DNA of 64,000 nt from Diphasiastrum complanatum. Taxonomy: Eukaryota; Streptophyta; Lycopodiopsida; Lycopodiales; Lycopodiaceae. Made by a program: the position numbers and the translations under genes. The stretch's first letter is position 1. Every line of letters begins with the position of its first letter. The stretch covers positions 77,571,488 to 77,635,487 of the forward strand of contig CM055095.1 in NCBI GenBank assembly GCA_029204225.1, given 5' to 3'. Positions 23,099-36,300 of this stretch are shown in pieces. Under the pieces are notes generated by a model that did no database searches, was not told the DNA's origin, and saw nothing but the letters and a program-made list of their open reading frames with translations.

Positions 23099-24354
23099 GC
23101 TAAAGCAAAACCTGAAATTAGTTACAAGCAGATGAGCCATTGAGCATCAGTTTTGCAACCGCTCCTCAACAATGTCTGTCTATTTATTGTTTATGATTCT
23201 CTTGTCAGATAGAGTGAAAATTATAATTCTTGATCTTTTAAGGTTCTATGCATTTTAACACATATAAACTTCATGTTTCTACTTTAAAAAGTTGCATTGT
23301 AGACATTAGTTGAGAGGAACACGAAAAGTGAGTTGTAAATAGATCCAATATGGCAATTACAAATTTTATTATCCCTTCTACTCAGCGGTTCAATCTTGTG
23401 ATGGACTACTCCATTTGGTTGCTGTGACGAGAAAGTTTGAATGTCCAATTGTATAGTAAAAAAGAGCTAGTTTCATCCAATTCCTAACCCTTCTTGCAAA
23501 CTTTTAGGAAAAAAGTGGTAGACCAAATCTGAGTGCAAGCTAAAACCAATTTTAACATGTTGGATCATACAAGTGTGACAAAAATGAGAGAGTAAATTAT
23601 AGTCTTGAACAAGAAACAAAGGACTACAACATATGTAGTGCCAGGCTGAGCACAAGCTATTACCCTTTTTATAATTGTCAATTATGAAAGTGTGAGAAAA
23701 TTCAAAGGTTGTATACAATCTTGAATGAGAAACATAGGCCTAATACATACGCAAGTGCTAGCTAGGCATGTTAGCCATCCTTATGAAACCATTGCCACAA
23801 TTGCTTTCAAATTATAAAAGATGTATATGTAATAGATTCATAAGGAGCACATACTATTGATTCTTTTTTTACTGTCTTTATGTTTCTTGTGTCAACTTTG
23901 CATTAGATTGAAAGCAAAAAGAGTTTTGAATATGTTAAGTGTTGTTGTCAACACCTCAATGGATGATCCAAAGCATAATCATCAGCATAAACTCTCATTA
24001 TTAATAGTTATTCAACACAGCTTAAACACAAATCTCTCAATTCAAGTATTGTTTTTGCTTGCATGATGTTATTCCTGAAAATTTCCTAAGATATGAAACC
24101 TATTTCTTCCTAATGCCTCAGTCATTAGTCTTACCAAGATTTTCAAGTATGGGCCCATGATGGCCAACATTTGGAGGAGAAGACTGTCAAATCGCCTACC
24201 TTCTATGAGGACAAATATTGCACCAACCATAAGTGTGCGTGGCTATCCTCAATTCAGACCAAAGAAGAATTGAAACCTCTGACTACAATAAGTTGAATGC
24301 CTTTACAATGAAGGATCATTTCCTTCGCCATGCCATTATGAAATGTAGATTCTT
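23099..24354 (+). repeat. Left arm of the long inverted repeat around the FHY gene
   Basis: Aligns by eye, in reverse complement, with 58343-59847 along its full length. Examples: GCAAAACCTGAAATTAG here against its complement at 59822-59843, 'gatccaaagcataatcatca' at 23966 against the complement near 58958, and 'ggcccatgatggccaacatt' at 24152 against the complement near 58499. Differences are scattered substitutions and small indels, so the duplication is not recent. It ends 1,384 bases before the FHY start codon. No coding frame of known type; nature of the repeat unknown. Confidence 0.85.
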
Positions 24355-24544
24355 TTGGACGATTACAACAATTAGAATCAGATCCATATTGCCAAGGACT
24401 AAAACATCCACAAGGTGATGTCCTTTGGGGTAGGGTATACATTTCATACCTTTCAAAAGGTCATGTCCCTTGTCTTTTATGACTACCTTGACACATTCAT
24501 GAAATTTTTTTGGGACATTTTTTGTGTCTATAGTGATGAAGAAG

Positions 24545-24740
24545 AGCACTTGACTTGATGCGCATCTATAGTATCATTTTCCAACTCATCCCCATACATC
24601 GGAGCTGTTCACACCAACTGGCCTAATCAAGCTTCCTATGATAAACGATGTCCCATACAATTTGGCCATTACACTAGGCTTTCACTCATCGGCACGCACT
24701 TCCATGGTCAGAGATACATCCTAGCACACAACACACGCTA
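24545..24740 (-). repeat. Diverged fragment of an E-type LTR
   Basis: Words such as 'gatgtcccatac', 'agatacatcctagcacac' and 'cttcctatgataaacg' line up in order with the LTR of element E at 47255-47400 ('ggtgtcccatac', 'aaatacatcctgg', 'gtctcctacgataac'). Strongly diverged and incomplete. Confidence 0.5.
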
Positions 24741-25738
24741 CAATCCCTTATGTTTAGGAGAGTTGTGGATGGTTGATTTTATTGTAGGTGTTTGTGTTTG
24801 AAGTTAAACCTACACATCAAGCTAGAAAATAAGCATGTGCTTTGCGGATCAATTATTAGGTGCCTGTGGATCAATTATCAGATTTGCATACTGGCAATGT
24901 AATGATCTGCCTTATGTAGAACATTTTTTTTTTCAACAAGTGAAAAGCATGGGTACAAATTAATATTGTTCCTCTAGATAATTCTCAAGCATTTTCAAGG
25001 AAATCAATAAAAAAAACCGATATTGAAAACAAGAAAACATCATGTGATTAGTGATTAGTGACACTTTATATATGAGAGGAGTGGATGGAGTCTTAAAGGT
25101 TTGTCTATATCCATATGAAAGGAGAGATGCCTTTAAAGAGGCCCACTAGAGAGATGGAGGCAGCCATTGTCACATTCCCATTTCAGATAGGAGGAAGCTG
25201 TTACGTAAATTCAGTGAAAGAAGCGAGATTTCAACTCCCTCTTTCCTTGTCTTGCTGAAATTGCATATCAAAACTTACTATGGCAATTGTTTGGCTTTGT
25301 CCATCCAAGGCCATGTCTTTGAGAATCTGAGTTTAGGCTAGTGGTAAGGACCTATATAGAGGCTGTGAATTTAATGTTCCATACAGCATCGTGCAGGGTC
25401 TAGCAAAATTATGTTGCCATTGCCGGTCTTTGTATGCTCTTTCACAAAGCCAGTTATGACTTTAGTTCAAAGCTGTAAGTTTTATGGTCATGTTTTATGT
25501 GGTTAGCTGGGTGATTTCTTAATATATACTTAGTGGACAGCATTGTTAAGAGCACATCTTAAAAAAAATGATGCAGGAAAATAAGAATATCTTTTGTAGC
25601 AGTTTAATTTTATGAATCCTTCTAGCTATTTTCCAATAATTGTATCATTTTGTGTGGAAGAGGTGTGAAGTACCGATATATATATAACGTGTATACAGGA
25701 ATCTATTGGATAACTCCAACTAGGTTTCCGGAACGCTA
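24741..25738. other. Upstream region of the FHY gene
   Basis: About 1 kb, AT-rich, no element recognised. It must hold the promoter and 5' untranslated region if the gene model is right. A TATA-like run (GATATATATATAAC, 25675-25687) lies 52 bases before the ATG; whether it is the real promoter cannot be told. Confidence 0.4.
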
Positions 25739-27380
25739 ATGGCAGGGTCTCCTGCATCCAATTGCTCCAACACTCTTGTAGATCATGTCATCCTCGACCT
25801 CGATGGCACTCTCATTGATACAGGTGTTTTTAAAGTGCTTGTTAGGATTTCAAGATCAAACAAACGTGCCTACTAGGTTACGTTGCTCATGTCTCAAATC
25901 GTTGTAACTTTGTCTGTTTGAATGATGATTCAATCGTAAAATTTTCAATAATATTATTTTTCACAACAACTTGAAGGAGCAGAACTTTTAGCACGAAGGC
26001 GAGGGCCTTTCGCATAAGGAGTTCTTTCTATGCAATTTTGTGCATGTCTTCTTAAGTTCCTCCTTATCTTGGAGTTTTAAATCTAGTATTTTGACTTTGA
26101 ATTGCCGTTTTGCTTCTTATTACTTAATTTTGAAAACTCTACCAAAGCATCATGTTCAAGGAGCTGTCATTGATTTTCAGTTAGTTCCTCATTGGTCCAC
26201 TTAGAGACTGCTGCAACGTAATATTTGTATGATGGTTGACATTGTCATCTAGAGACACTTCTGGATGAAGTCTATGCAAAGATTGTGTGGAAGTATGGCA
26301 AGAAATGGGAATGGGATGGAATAGGACTCATTAAGCGATTAGGAAAACGACCTCTTGAAGTAGCAGCATCCTTGGTTGAAGATTACGAGCTGCCTTGTAC
26401 AGCTGATGAGTTGTTAGAAGAAAGTTTGTCGCATGTTGAGACCATGTAAGCAAATCCACAATCTTTTAAATGATGAAACTGTTTATATGCTTGTCATTTT
26501 GAACTTGCTATTATGTCATGTTCGTTGGATGGGGTGTCAATTCTACATATTGTTTAGGGGCACTGTTGACTGGATGTTCTGATTGGCCTGTTTTTTAGAT
26601 TGCTTCATGATATTTGAATCATTGGTGCCAGGTGGTCTAGGGCAAAAGCGCTCCCTGGTGCCACTCGACTTCTTAAGCACTTAAGAGCTCACAAGATACC
26701 TATCGGGCTTGCTTCTAACTCTCCCGCAAAAAACATCCGGTCAAAGCTTGCGTATCAGCCGGGTGGGTTTGTGGACATGAAAGTTCATTCAAAGCTGATC
26801 TTTGTTACTTGAAAATAGCATGTACCTGAACAAAATATCTGTTCTACCCCTTTAAAAATAACAGAAGTCTCACATCCCTAGAGACACACAAGGGTAACTT
26901 GTTATGCCCAGATTGACTGCTTTCCTGGGCTAAAACATGCGCGGAATGGCATTTATAATTGCTTCAATTGTCAGAAGCTCCTTCAACTTTTGTTGGTACA
27001 ATGTCGAAATGGCTACTGACAGCAAGTTGGTTCAGGGGCTTACTTTTAGTATCAGATTAACAAATGTAACATGAATAGGCTGAGCATACTCTGATGCATT
27101 CAATTTTGAAAAGACCACAATTTTTGCAGGTTGGTTAGAATCTTTTAAAGTTATAGTTGCTGGTGATGAGGTAAAGGAGGGAAAGCCTTCTCCCGAAATG
27201 TGAGTGTCATTTCACAGCTTTTCAGGCTTTTCTAAATTATTAATGTCACACCTTCTTGCAGTCAGCATGAAAACAGTTGATTAGTTGAAAGTTGCTTGTA
27301 CCCTTGGCTGCCAGATATTTGGAGGCTGCTAAACTGTTAAAAGCAAGGCCTAGCAGTTGTCTTGTCATAGAAGACTCCCC
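25739..27380 (+). CDS. FHY: FHY exons 1-5: HAD phosphatase half
   Basis: Exon 1 (85 nt) gives [18 protein letters not shown] and the nucleophile motif DLDGT. Exon 2 (193 nt) carries the cap segment ([30 protein letters not shown]). Exon 3 (131 nt) has [20 protein letters not shown] and [15 protein letters not shown] (motif II Ser). Exon 4 (70 nt) has [19 protein letters not shown] (motif III Lys). Exon 5 (66 nt) has [20 protein letters not shown] followed by SP (motif IV acidic pair). Every intron here is short (115-429 nt). Start chosen because it is the first in-frame ATG and leaves the expected 20-residue lead before DLDGT. No premature stop. Confidence 0.93.
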
Positions 27381-30300
27381 GTAAGTTTTCTAGTTCTAAT
27401 TCATGGCAACAACCAAATTGAGTAACATTGCTTAGTTGATAGATAGTCAAGCTACGCACAGAATATTGTGCAACTCTCTAAAAGAAAATGATCAGCAAAA
27501 GCTACTAATTTCTTTGGGCGGTTTAAGTAGTTGTTCAAGGGGTGCTTGGTTGCATAAAATGACAGAGACAACTGCTAATATTTTTGAAGTAGATCTTGGG
27601 TGGCTTTTTAGTAGCATCTTTGTTTTCAAATTAATGTCAGGATATGAAACGCCAGATCTTTTGAAAGGATCTAGTTGTGTCCTCGTTTGAATTGAACCTG
27701 TTGAAACTATGTACTATTTCTTTATATAAATTGTTTTCTGTCACTCATGATTATGTTGTGACATATTTGATCGGTTCTCAGCAAGTTTGAAATTCCATCG
27801 AAGCTCATAGCTATGAGAGTTAGGAGAAGGTTTAACCTTACTCTCTAGGTTTATTGGCAATTTGCATGTGGTGATCGATCGTCTTTATGAGGATTTTGTT
27901 GCTTGGAGAAAGCATACTTGATATACCAGCGTTTTTTTTCTTTGAAAGTTGGGGTGAAAAGTAAGTATAGCTTTATGAGCAAGATGCAACATATTTCTTT
28001 GCCCGGAATTGTGATGAAAGTTTCCAATGGTAGTGACCTCTATGTATAGAGTAAAGTGTTCTCTAATTCAGTGCACAATTTACGATTTTTCTTTGCCTTC
28101 GTGATGTTATAATGAACAATCTCTTTTTAGGTGAAGTGTGATTCTCCTCCCTTCAAGTTTGAACTTAGATTTAAAAGGTAAACTTTGAGATCTCCACAAT
28201 GAAAGAGCATGCTGTCATGTAGCATGTACTATCTCAGCTAATATTGTTAGTGCATGGGAATGAATTCGAAGAAACTCTTAACTACGCCATAAAAAAACAA
28301 AATAATGTTTCAATATTGTCAAAAGACATGCATGTGAGTCAATGAAGTCAATGAGACTCTCAACTCTTCTATAGGAATTGATTTTTCTAAAAGACGGTTT
28401 GTTCAGTAGTTTAAGAAAATTATGGCAATAGAAGTGCTATGAAGTATTGAGCAAGCTAATAGCATTAGATGCAAGCCAAAGGCCTTGGAGGAGTTATTTA
28501 CAGTGTTTCTTGAATCATGATTTTGATTTGAAGTAGGCTCAACTAAGTTTTGAATCCGATTGTTAAACACGAAGCTTTAGTAGGTGATTTTGAATCTTTT
28601 TTTAAATCAGATTCATAGCCCAAACCGACATATTTTTCCACATGAAGCTTTAGTAGGTGATTTTGAATCTTTTTTTAAATCAGATCATAGCCCAAACAGA
28701 CATATTTTTCATGATATCCTTTTTTACTCCAGAAGTAGATAGTTTGCCATTGCCTTTTGAGAGTGGAGGGAGGAGAAAGAAGGGAGAGAAAGGAGGAGAG
28801 AAGGAAGAGTAGAGAAAACTTGGTTCAAAGCGGGTTAGGTAATTGGAGGAAAAGGAGGGCTTAGATCTTGAAACTGGGAACTTTTAACTTCTAAGAGAGA
28901 GGGTGAGGAGGTTAAGGAAAAGGTAAGGATTTTGTGGGGGGGAAGGCCTTGTCTGAGGGCCTTCCTTGCTGGGAGGGCCCTCTCCCGAGGGCGGGAGCCT
29001 GAGGGCAGGCCCCGACCAGCCAACAAGGCCCGAGGACTTTGGGCCTTTCCCTGCGTAATGCCATTGTGCGAAGTTTTTTTTTTTTTGGCCGTACGGTACG
29101 GCCGTACGCGTGGACTATTTTTATTTTTTTTTCCTTCTGGCTGTACGGCCGTACGTGTGAACTAGTTTTTTTTTTTTTTTTTTTTTTTCGAGCAATTTCT
29201 TTTTACAGTTGTGGTGGAATGTGGATGTGAACATCCAATGATGGGCTGCCACATAGCACATGCACATTCCACCGGAGAGAGGTGTAATAGGTCCTGACAC
29301 CACAATAGGGCAAACACTAACTGATCCACCCAACCTTGCCTACTCCCTGATATAGAGTAAGCCCCTCCTAGCCCAGTGTGAGGACTGGTAGCATGCACTG
29401 GTTACATATTGTTGGACGTCCTTTTTCATACTGGGCCAAAAAAATTGCCTACGAAGAAGCTCATAGGTCTTCTGTATGCCTGGGTGCCCCGCACTAGGAT
29501 TGTCATGACACTCATATAGGACCTGCTGCCTATAATCCTCTGAATTGGGGACACATACTCTATCTCTATAGAGCAAGTACTCATCCTGAACGGAATATTG
29601 TTTCCATTTGAATCCTTGAGTCAACTGACCCTCAACCACTGGGGTTTGCTTGGGTAATACAGGCTCAGAATCCTCAACGTCATCTGACTTATACTCAGAC
29701 TCATCATCATCCTCAACGAAAGCTGCCGTATTCTTGGATGAACTGGCACCAGCCCCGGGAACTGGTTCTGGAGTCTGTAACTGTCTGCTCTGGATTGAGT
29801 TCCAGATAGTAGAGAAGAATGCATCATGCTGGCACTTCCCTCTCAAGGACTCGAGTAACTCATTACGAATCTGAGTAAAACTCAGCTCGTTTATCATAGG
29901 CATTCTGCTAAGGGCATCTACTACTGTATTGAATTTCCCCCGTATGTATCTGATAGACATATCAAACTCTTGCATCAACTCTGTCCAATGAGCTTTCCGG
30001 CCTCTAAGCTCAAGTTGAGTGCAAAGGTATCTGAAACTTTCATGGTCTGTCAGGACCTCAAAGTTGGCACCATACAAATAATGCCTCCAAGTCTTAAGGG
30101 CATGGACTATAGAAAGGAGTTCCTTTTCATAGGCACTGTACCAGTCTGAGCTGGCTCGAGTTTTTTACTCTCGAATGCAACTGGTCGTCCACCCTGAGTT
30201 AGCACAGCACCAACTGCAAAGTCGCTAGCATCTGTTTCGACCAGAAATGGCTGATTGGGGTCGACGACCTTTAAAACTGGTGCTGTAGCTAAGGCTGTTT

Positions 30301-33300
30301 TGAGTGCATCAAAGCTCTCCTGCTGTGCGGACTCCCAAATGAACTCCTTTCCCTTCCCCTTAAGAAGATTTGTTATGGGAACTGCTATCTGAGCATATTC
30401 CTTGACAAATCGTCTGTAATATCCCGCCAAACCAAGAAAGATCTGAAGTTCCAAAATATTCTGAAGTCTCAGCCAACTGTATGGCTTTAACCTTATTCGG
30501 GTCCATTTTAATCCCATCTGCCGAGATAATGTGACCCAAATATGCTACTTCTTCCATGAAGAATTCACACTTGGATTCTTTAGCATAAAGCTTATGCTTT
30601 TTGAGCAGTCGAAACACCTTTCTAAGGTGTTTCAGATGCTCCTTCCTCGTTTTGCTGTAGACGAGGATGTCATCTAAAAATACGACTACAAACTTACCCA
30701 AGTATGGTCTGAGGACACTGTTCATCAAGGTCATAAAGGTAGCTGGAGCATTTGTGAGCCCAAATGGCATCACCTTAAACTCATAATGACCATGACGAGT
30801 CCTATAAGCTGTTTTTGGGACATCTTCCGACTTTATACGGACTTGATGATATCCCGATCTGAGGTCTATTTTATTGAAAAACTTAGCCCCGTCGAGTTGA
30901 TCAAACAACTCGTCTGCCCGAGGCATAGGGTATTTATTCTTAATTGTGACTTTATTGAGGGCTTTGTAATCTACGCAAAGACACATAGACCCCACTTTCT
31001 TATGCTGAAAGCTGAGGGTGTTCTCCTGATAGTTTTTGTGGAGGGAAGGGCCTAAACTGTAGAGCCAATCTCTCCCGAGAACAATGTCTGTGCGATCCAG
31101 GTGCATTATTTGAAAGTTTATTTCATCTTGGTACCCCTGAATACCAAGACTTAAGTTACTTACCATAGTTTCCCAGATTTTCTTATCTTCACCCTTAGCT
31201 AGTGAAACTATGTACCTATGTTGACTAGGTACTTCTGGAAGTTTAAGTTTTTTAACCAGGGTGTAGTTGATGAAATTATGTGTTGCCCCATCATCAACCA
31301 TAACTCTAATTGACTGGTTGCCAACTTTCCCATGCATACGTACTAGGTCATGCGGCCCAAAGCTGAAGGGTCTCGCTAGCATTGCAGAGGTTAGCTGGCA
31401 ACAATGTTCATGGTCTTCATGATACACTTTGATGTCGGAAGCTGCCGAGTCACCGGGGAAACTTATAGTCTGAACATGATGAACTTGTGTCTTATCTTTT
31501 TTATCTTTCTTAGTGAAAGGCCCCTTGGGACACTATCTGACTGTGTGTCCCTTGCCCATACACACAAAGCACAAACTTTCTTGTTTGGCTTTCTCAAAAT
31601 CTTCTGGTTTTAAGGGCTGTATGAGTGAAGGGTGTTTATGAGGAGCTTCACCTTTAATTTTATCTTCTTTCTTTCTTTTTAAAAATTTCTTTTTAAATTG
31701 AAAGTCTTTCCGAGGAGGCTGCTCAGAAAGGGGCTGATGTCTCGCCAACTTCCTACCCACTGAATCATCATAGATTTGAGCATATCTGAGAGCTTGCTCA
31801 AGGGTAGTAGGCGAGTTTCTCTGGACCTCTACTTTATATTCATCTTTGAGGCCGTGGACAAATCCCCTGATTTTTTGATAATCATCCATATTTTTAATTT
31901 TGAAAATTGCTTCTCGGTACTGTGAGATATATTGGATTAGGGACTTGTCCATTACTGTTCTTTCCCAGGCTTCCTTGGCTCTATCAAGTTCATTCTTAGG
32001 TAGGAATTCTCTTAGGAAGGCTTCTGCAAAGGCCTTCCATGACCGGGGAGTCTGCCTAGTCTCCTGGAGATTTAGCCACCACTTATAGGCCATGGGCCCT
32101 AAGGAAAGACTGGCCTCTATAGCTTGCAAATGGTCAGGGGTCTGTTTAAGAGCATGAATGTTCTTCCATTTGCTGAGGAAGGTTTGTAGAATGTCTGCAT
32201 TTCTATCCTTCTCTTCCCCAATAAAAGTAGGAGGCTTTAAATCTTTAAAAACACTGGGGTGAGACCGCAAAGTCTCCCCCGAAACTGATGGAAGTGGAGA
32301 AGGGGACAACTGAGAAGTGGAGGGAAGGCTTCCTTTCGCGGAACTCAAAATCAAGCCTTTGAGTTCAGCGAACGAGTCGTCCACACTGGACTTGAAATTG
32401 GCTAATGCCAACTTCAGTTCATCCACTTCTGTTACCAAGTGGAGAAACTGCTCCTTGGTAACCAATTCGTTGAGTTCTTCGGCGAACTGTTCCTATTCTT
32501 CCATTTCCATTGGTTCTTTCCCCTTACTGAAAGCCAAGGCTTCTGTTTCAAGTTCGTCGATGCCTCTCTCGGGGGGTCGATCAGGTCCCTGAGGAGTGGT
32601 CATTTTTAGAACTGAAAGAGAGGTACCTTAACTTCTCAAAAAAAAAGTCAGAAAGACTAATTCACAACTGTACAAAGAGGGAAAGAAGACTTAGCTGTTT
32701 CTGAGGACTGTACTTTCAAAGAAAATACGAAGAGGAACCCTCTCAGCTCTTTTACCCAAATTTTCAGACCTGCTGTCCCGGAAAATCCCAATTTGAAGCT
32801 CCAGTATGGTGCCAAAATTTCCGGTTTCTTGAGTAGAGTAGCTCGCTGGCTTGCTAGCAGACTTGTGGCTCTGAAAAATTTGAATGGAAGGCCGAAAAAA
32901 GTGCAAATAGATCTGAATTCTTTTGCTATCCCCCCTCGCTGATCTGACAGCTTCTGAGTTGGTTCCCAAAAACCAAATTTGAAGCCCGAAATCACTTGGA
33001 AATTCTGAAATTTTGGTGGCAGCCTGCTCGCTGATCTGTAGCAAGAAAATCTGATGCTCAAACCTCTGAAAAATCTCTGAAAACAAGGGTGAAACTTCAC
33101 CCTTTCTCTTCTCTGTCCAGTGCTGGCCCTGCTGCTCGAATTCGGATCAGAAATCGCTCTAATCTACTGAAAATTTCCTACGAAATTCAGATTTGAGGGC
33201 CACTGTTCCAGCGGTGGATCCGCTCGCTGATCTCTGCTCTAAATCCACTCTGAAATCTGTAAAGAAATCTCTGAAATCAGCGATGGATAGCTGCCTTTCC

Positions 33301-36300
33301 AGCGATTTATCTTTGTAAGAAAATCTTTCTCCAAAATCGTGGAAATTCCCCCAAGTTTGGATGATTAGGAAGCTATCCCTACAGCGATTCTCCTCCACTA
33401 TGCTTTCTTGAGAATCTGAGAAAACATTTCCTCCTTTCTGATAGCTTTCTGTACTGCTGCTACTTAGCTCCCATGGAGATGGCTCTAATACTAGTGTAAT
33501 AGGTCCTGACACCACAGTAGGGCAAACACTAACTGATCCACCCAACCCTACCTACTCCTTGATATACAGTAAGCCCCTCCTAGCCCAGTGTGAGGACTGG
33601 TAGCATGCATCTGCCAAGTGTCGGCCACGTGGCACTGACGTGGCCGATTGCACGTCGGGACCCAACTGGGGGCCCTGTCCTGCTGACAGGGTCCCTAGAC
33701 TGTGTTAGGCCCGCCATGGCTATGGACCGTGTTGGGCACACTACTCACACTGTCTTGCCCTGTTGGTCGTGTACGCTGGACACGACCATGACTGTGGTAT
33801 CTGGCCTATCTGTGTTCTCTAGGGTTCGGCACTGGTCACGAGCTCGTAACAAGAGGAGAGAGAACGTGCATTCCATAGAGAGAGAATGACAGATTCCTAG
33901 GAGAGAGAAATGGGATGGACATTATGCTCCTGGAGGTGGTCCCAAAATACAAAGGACACCTAAGCACAAGGCATTACGGGATGGATAAGGAGAGGGTAAG
34001 GAGAGGGAAGAGTGTGAGGATTTAGAAGAGGGTAAGGAGATGGAAAAGCGTAAGTACTGAGGAGAGGAATGTGGGAAGTTTCAAGAGGGTGAGGAGAGCA
34101 AGGGTAAGGGAGATCTGAGAAGAAGATGGAAGAGGGGATAACAAGATTTAAGTAAGGGAGAGCAAGACAAGAGAAGTAGAGATCAAGCCTTCGAGCTAGT
34201 AGCTACCATGCCAAGGTTACGATTGGCCTAGTATCGCGATAGTAATCACAAGGTTGCCCCATCAAGATATGAGTACATCTATTATTTGTGTGTGTGGCTA
34301 TGACATGACTGGTCACCAATAGGCACCACTAGTGTCACATTGACTTTGAATCCCTTTGCCTATTGTAAATTGTAAATGGCTAAGTCACCGACCTATGGAG
34401 ACAATTGTAAATTGCAATGTAAATATTAGTTATAGGGACTAATTTTGAGATGGCCACGGGGATATTGGGTCTCATGAGAGTCTGCTAGACTGACCTCCTA
34501 AAAAGTAGAGAGGGTTGACTGGTCAACAAGACAGGTGTCATATGCTCAGTGGGACACTTGGTCCAATGCATGAGTGACACTTGTCGGACGGTCACTGGTT
34601 AATAGGACGTGCCATATGCTCATTGGGACACTTGGTCCAATGTATGAGTGACATGTGCCAGACTATCTACCTACTAGCTTTCCTATGTGTGACTATGTCA
34701 GGGTACTGCCAAGTGGCAAGTGTCGACTGTGCATGGAGTTTGCATGTGTTGACGTAAGGACGTGTCAGGGTTAAGAGGTGCTTGAGGGGCTATAGTGTGA
34801 GCCTTGCTAGGCATTCCATATCTTATGCCTATGCAGCTTGCAGTAGAGTTCTCATGTTTACTTGTTGATCTATGTACATAAATGCTTAAGATTAATAAAG
34901 TGATGAATTTGCTGGGTATTTTTGTGAGCTTGTGTGCAACATTTGGTATCAGAGCGGTTGGTTTCTAGACTTGTATTGGATTTGGCATCATTGGCATCTT
35001 CAATTAAGGTTTGGTGCAACTTGGAGAGCCAGCGCCCTACTATAGGTAATTTGTTGGCAGATTTAGAGAGCATAGGATAGCATATTGCTACGGTGGATTG
35101 CTGATCTTCTGGCAGCCTTTGAGCATCTTCTACTACTTGGCTTGTTTATTCTCTTTGGTTTTGTGGAATAGGATTTGTGAAATAATTTGTAGCTTCTTGT
35201 ATACTCCATGTTTTTTAGATCTGTTAGTTGCGATAGTCTTTCTGTGGTAGGTTGCTGGTAGGGTAGGGCTTTTTGCCTCTCGATTCAACGATCATTCCTT
35301 GTTTTTTTGCTAATGGTCAGTTTGAAACCCTAGTTTGCTGATTTTTTGTAGAAGAAGAGTCTGTGAGTGGTTAGAACTTTGCTGTAGGAGGTCGAATCTA
35401 TCCAGTTCTTCCAGAAATTCAGGGTAATCTGTATAGTGATTTGAGGTGTTGAGAGTTTGTTCTTGCTTTGTTTCAAAAACATTAGTTGTTTGATTTTGCA
35501 TAGGTTTTTGTACATTGCTTTGCTTCTACTACCTATTGTTTTGCTATGGCATCGACAAGCAACATTAGGCAGGATCCACAAAGATTAGATGTAGTATGTT
35601 CCAAGGTAGATGCTATCGAAGCCACTCTTAAGCTGATTTTGGAGCAACTTAAAAAAGGTAAAGGAGTTAGTGTTCTTCAGAGAGTCAGTGGTATGGCTAT
35701 GGAAGCAGAGATAACATTGTCAATGGGCCATAACACTTCCCTGTCTTTAGGGTTTTCGAGTCCTTTGGAATAAAAATACCATATCTCCTTCCTCGAACTC
35801 TCTTGGCGTACGATCCAGATCAGCATATGTCTTTGCCCGATCCATCGCCGCTTTTCCATTTTCCTTTGATAACTCCAACATCTGTTGCATGTGAGTTAGA
35901 AATTCCATAGCACTAGGTGTCTTATGAGGCATACCTATAGTAACTGGACTGGCTGGTCTAAAACCATAATTTAGCTCGAAAGGATTCATCTTCGTAGATG
36001 CATTCTTTTTATCATTATAGGAAAACTCCAACAATGGTAGGTAACGTTCCCATATGATCAGAACTACTCATTCCCAACTGCACCTCTAACTTCTCAAATA
36101 CTGCAGTCCAAAAATTGCCAGTAAAACGAGAATCCCTGTCAGACACAATGGATCTAGGTAATCCATGAAGTCTGAATACATGCTGTATAAACAAATCAGC
36201 CGTACCAGGTGCATCAATCTTATTACTAGTTGGGATAAAATGAGCCATTTTCGTGAGTCTGTCAACCACAACTAGGATAGCATTATGTTGCTGCTGCGTA

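Larger units (their letters stand above)
29283..33851 (-). mobile_element. Chromovirus copy C2, bounded by a 5-bp target-site duplication
   Basis: Minus-strand relative of C1. AGAGG occurs directly outside both ends (29278-29282 and 33852-33856), which is the expected 5-bp host duplication. From its 5' end: LTR 33495-33851, mutated primer site, leader, gag-pol 32603-29398, partial 3' LTR 29283-29397. Two internal deletions: one in pol (near 31012) and one from integrase into the middle of the 3' LTR (29398). Confidence 0.92.

Noticed and set aside
24254-24549. Two overlapping minus-strand frames near the inner end of the left arm
   Set aside because: Not conserved as a frame in the right arm where they overlap it, and no recognisable motif.
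27530-27560. Possible FHY microexon (GGGGTGCTTGG, Gly-Val-Leu-like)
   Set aside because: No GT donor after it; exon 6 beginning at 55167 already supplies TGVIAG in frame, so no microexon is needed.
27436-27690. 84-codon frame just after FHY exon 5
   Set aside because: Lies in intron 5 and does not match the continuation of FHY, which is found at 55167.
28932-29165. Frames in the GC-rich block before the palindromes
   Set aside because: Low-complexity GC-rich sequence ending in T runs; Arg/Pro/Phe-rich translations without motifs.
29079-29190. Palindrome plus T run as a bacterial-type terminator
   Set aside because: The context is a plant intron; such terminators do not apply, and T runs also precede the palindromes.
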